A stretch of 64,000 nucleotides of DNA from Lasioglossum baleicum (lineage: Eukaryota; Arthropoda; Insecta; Hymenoptera; Halictidae): contig NC_134929.1 of NCBI RefSeq assembly GCF_051020765.1, positions 5,755,384 through 5,819,383 on the forward strand. The letters are read 5' to 3'. This document shows, piece after piece, positions 62,012-64,000 of the stretch. Both the position numbers and the translations under genes were made by a program. The stretch's first letter is position 1. Every line of letters starts with the position of its first letter. A model generated the notes under the pieces. That model was given only the letters and a program-made list of their open reading frames with translations. It had not been told where the DNA came from and did no database searches.

Positions 62012-64000
62012 TCACTCTTTATTACTGATGTCCATCCCTAGTCGGCTTAGACAATTTGTGTGACGATTATAAGTGAGTCCCTTCGTCAGTACATCAGCTG
62101 GCATATCCTCCGATGGTAGATATTCCAGCTTCATAACCCGTTTTTCCAGATTTTCACGTACGAAAAATGTCGTACGTCCATGTGTTTGGACCTTGAATGG
62201 TTTGGGTTATTTTTTATTTGATTCTGTGCACTTTGAGAATCATTCCAGAGTGTAATCGTTCTGCATGGTATTCCTATCGAATTTAAGAGACCCTGCAGAA
62301 ATAAAATCTCCCTAACGGCTTCTGATATGGCCATGTATTCGGCCTCTGTCGTAGACAGAGCAGTCGTCCTCTGTTTTCGAACTTCCCAGCTTATCGGACA
62401 TGAGGAAAGTATGAAGGCGTATCCTGTGAATGATCGCCTGTCCAAATGGTTAGATGCCCAGTCTGCATCTGCTACCCCATATAGTTCTCGTCCGTCCCTT
62501 TTGTATGTTAACTTATAATTTTTGGTTCCCTTGAGGTATCGCAGGATTCTTTTTCCTGCTTTCCAATGGCTGTAATCATAACTTGAATTAAATTGACTTA
62601 GAAAACTTACCGAGAATAATATATCAGGGCGTGTGGAAATGGCTAGATACAGTAATCCACCGATTAGATTTTGGTAAGGTAATTCAGCCATAATTTTCGA
62701 GTCATCCTTCTCTGGTCGTGTTAAATTAGTGTGTGGCTCTATTGGAGTGTTGGCCGTCTTACAATTACTCATGCCGAATTTTTCGAGTAATTTATCAATA
62801 TAACCGCTTTGTGAAAGCGTAACAGAGTGATCCCTTGTATTTTGATAGAAGTCAATGCCAAGGCATTTCCTTATTTTGCCTAAATCTTTCATTTGAAAGT
62901 TTCTTGATAAGCCATTTTTAACTTCTTCTATCCAATTTGGTTGGTCTGAAGCGATCAGTATATCACCAACGTAGATTGTTAGATACAACGTATCAGTTTC
63001 ATTATATTTGTAAAAGAAACATGGATCATGGGTTGAGGGTTTCAACCCTAGTTTTAATAGTTCACATTTAAGTCGTTTATACCATTGTACTCCTGATTGT
63101 TTCAGGCCGTAGAGTGAACGTCTCAGTAAGCATACGCTATCTGGATTGTTCTTCAGTTTCTTCAACCATTTTTCAGCCGTCTTGATGATCCTTTGGTCTT
63201 TAATCGTTGTATTAGCGACTCCGATGGGTTTAAGATCGATTATTTTCTTTAATACTTGTTCCAACTGGATAGGGATTTCCATGAATATTTCCTCTTCTAA
63301 TTCCCCATTCAGATATGCTGTAACCACATCCATTTGGTGGATAGTTAGTTCTTTTTCCGCTGCTAACGCCGCCAGTAGGCGAATTGATTTCATTCTTACT
63401 ACTGGTGAGTAAGTTTCCTTATAGTCCACTCCGGGCAACTGCGTGCAGCCTTTGGCGACTAGGCGGACCTTTTTCTTTTCGTTTACTCCATTGTCTTTTG
63501 TAGTGAGTACCAAACGATTTTTGATAATTTTTCGTTTTTGTGGGCGGTCGACTATATCCCAAGTCTCGTTATGAATCAATGACAAAAATTCATCCTCTAG
63601 AGCTCCCATCCACGAAGTCGCGTCGGGTGAATCCATTGCACTTTCCCACGTTTCTAATTCTGGCAGAGCCAAATAGTTAACGAAGACATCATCTTCCAGT
63701 TCGGACATGTCCTCGGATGATAATTCATCTATCCTGGGACTAGTTGGCACCGTATTGTAAATTTTCCTGGGTCTCCCCCTGGATCCCGTCCGTAGTATCT
63801 TCGGTCTGCCTCTGCCGCGGCGATTACTTTCAGCTTCTTCTGTACTGTCGTTAGGTGTAGGTACGTTTTCCGTAGTAATATCAGTGATGATCTCTAAATT
63901 TGATTGATCTCGATGTTCGTCAGTGGTCTCTTCAGGCCAGACTTCCTCTTCGGATTCGAAATTTTTAAGGTTTTCGTCGTAGTACATCGAGTCCATAAAT
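62012..64000 (-). pseudogene. Second Copia pol (RT and RNase H), cut by window edge
   Basis: Open from the right edge to 62131, then a one-base deletion near 62165 (five Ts in CATTTTTCG where six would keep frame). The frame resumes as VRENLEKRVMKLEYLPSEDMPADVLTKGL and ends at 62012. Domains: an acidic linker with RRGRGRPKI, then RT from WMGALEDEFLSLIHNETWDIV through MDVVTAYLNGELEEEIFMEIP, RRSLYGLKQSGVQWY and the catalytic box. RNase H follows with VADADWASNHLDRRSFTGY, TTEAEYMAIS and LWNDSQSA. The catalytic box reads YVGD instead of YVDD, losing one metal-binding Asp. The element is therefore probably inactive twice over. It differs in sequence from the older Copia at 50115-61175. Confidence 0.9.

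Overview
The window is eukaryotic and almost entirely made of transposable elements. The surviving host-type pieces have spliced-gene structure (GT..AG exons), and the mobile families present are Gypsy, Copia, jockey-like and L1-like LINEs, Penelope, Transib-like, hAT-like, pogo, PIF/Harbinger and mariner-like. This fits an arthropod, most likely an insect and possibly an ant or other hymenopteran; the finer placement is inference. I see no operons, CRISPR arrays or rRNA genes. Left part (1-24,500): a decayed YqaJ-type nuclease, a Penelope GIY-YIG fragment, a 4.8 kb L1-like LINE with a perfect 14-bp target duplication (5198-10019), a 2.07 kb foldback with 830-bp arms (12617-14688), and two head-to-tail jockey-like LINEs (16042-21120 and 21141-23697) separated and flanked by three identical copies of one 20-bp target. 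These LINEs lie in an LTR-like sequence that also carries a MITE with TAA duplications. Middle (24,500-49,900): a palindromic hAT-type element with an 8-bp duplication, Transib-type elements with CACAGTG ends and CGNCG-like 5-bp duplications, Copia gag debris, an unprocessed and badly broken copy of the MuvB/DREAM subunit gene LIN54 (Mip120) at 31038-33852, a Gypsy-type gag without pol, a solo LTR, an intact unrecognised 332-aa ORF beside a frameshifted pogo transposase, two plausible host exons (46371-46492 and 47775-48035) and a Harbinger transposase/MADF pair. Right part (50,100-64,000): a stratified nest. An old Copia element was hit by a 464-bp TTAA-flanked MITE and by a small hAT element (8-bp duplication TATCTGCT). 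The hAT element was then split by a complete, very young 9.2 kb Gypsy retrotransposon (51439-60645; near-identical 1241-bp LTRs, Lys-type primer binding site, gag and pol joined by a textbook -1 frameshift signal). A second Copia pol, with a YVGD instead of YVDD catalytic box, runs off the right edge. Functionally almost everything is a self-replicating or parasitic element in some state of decay. The Gypsy element is the one that looks competent. Target-site duplications allow most insertions to be dated relative to each other.
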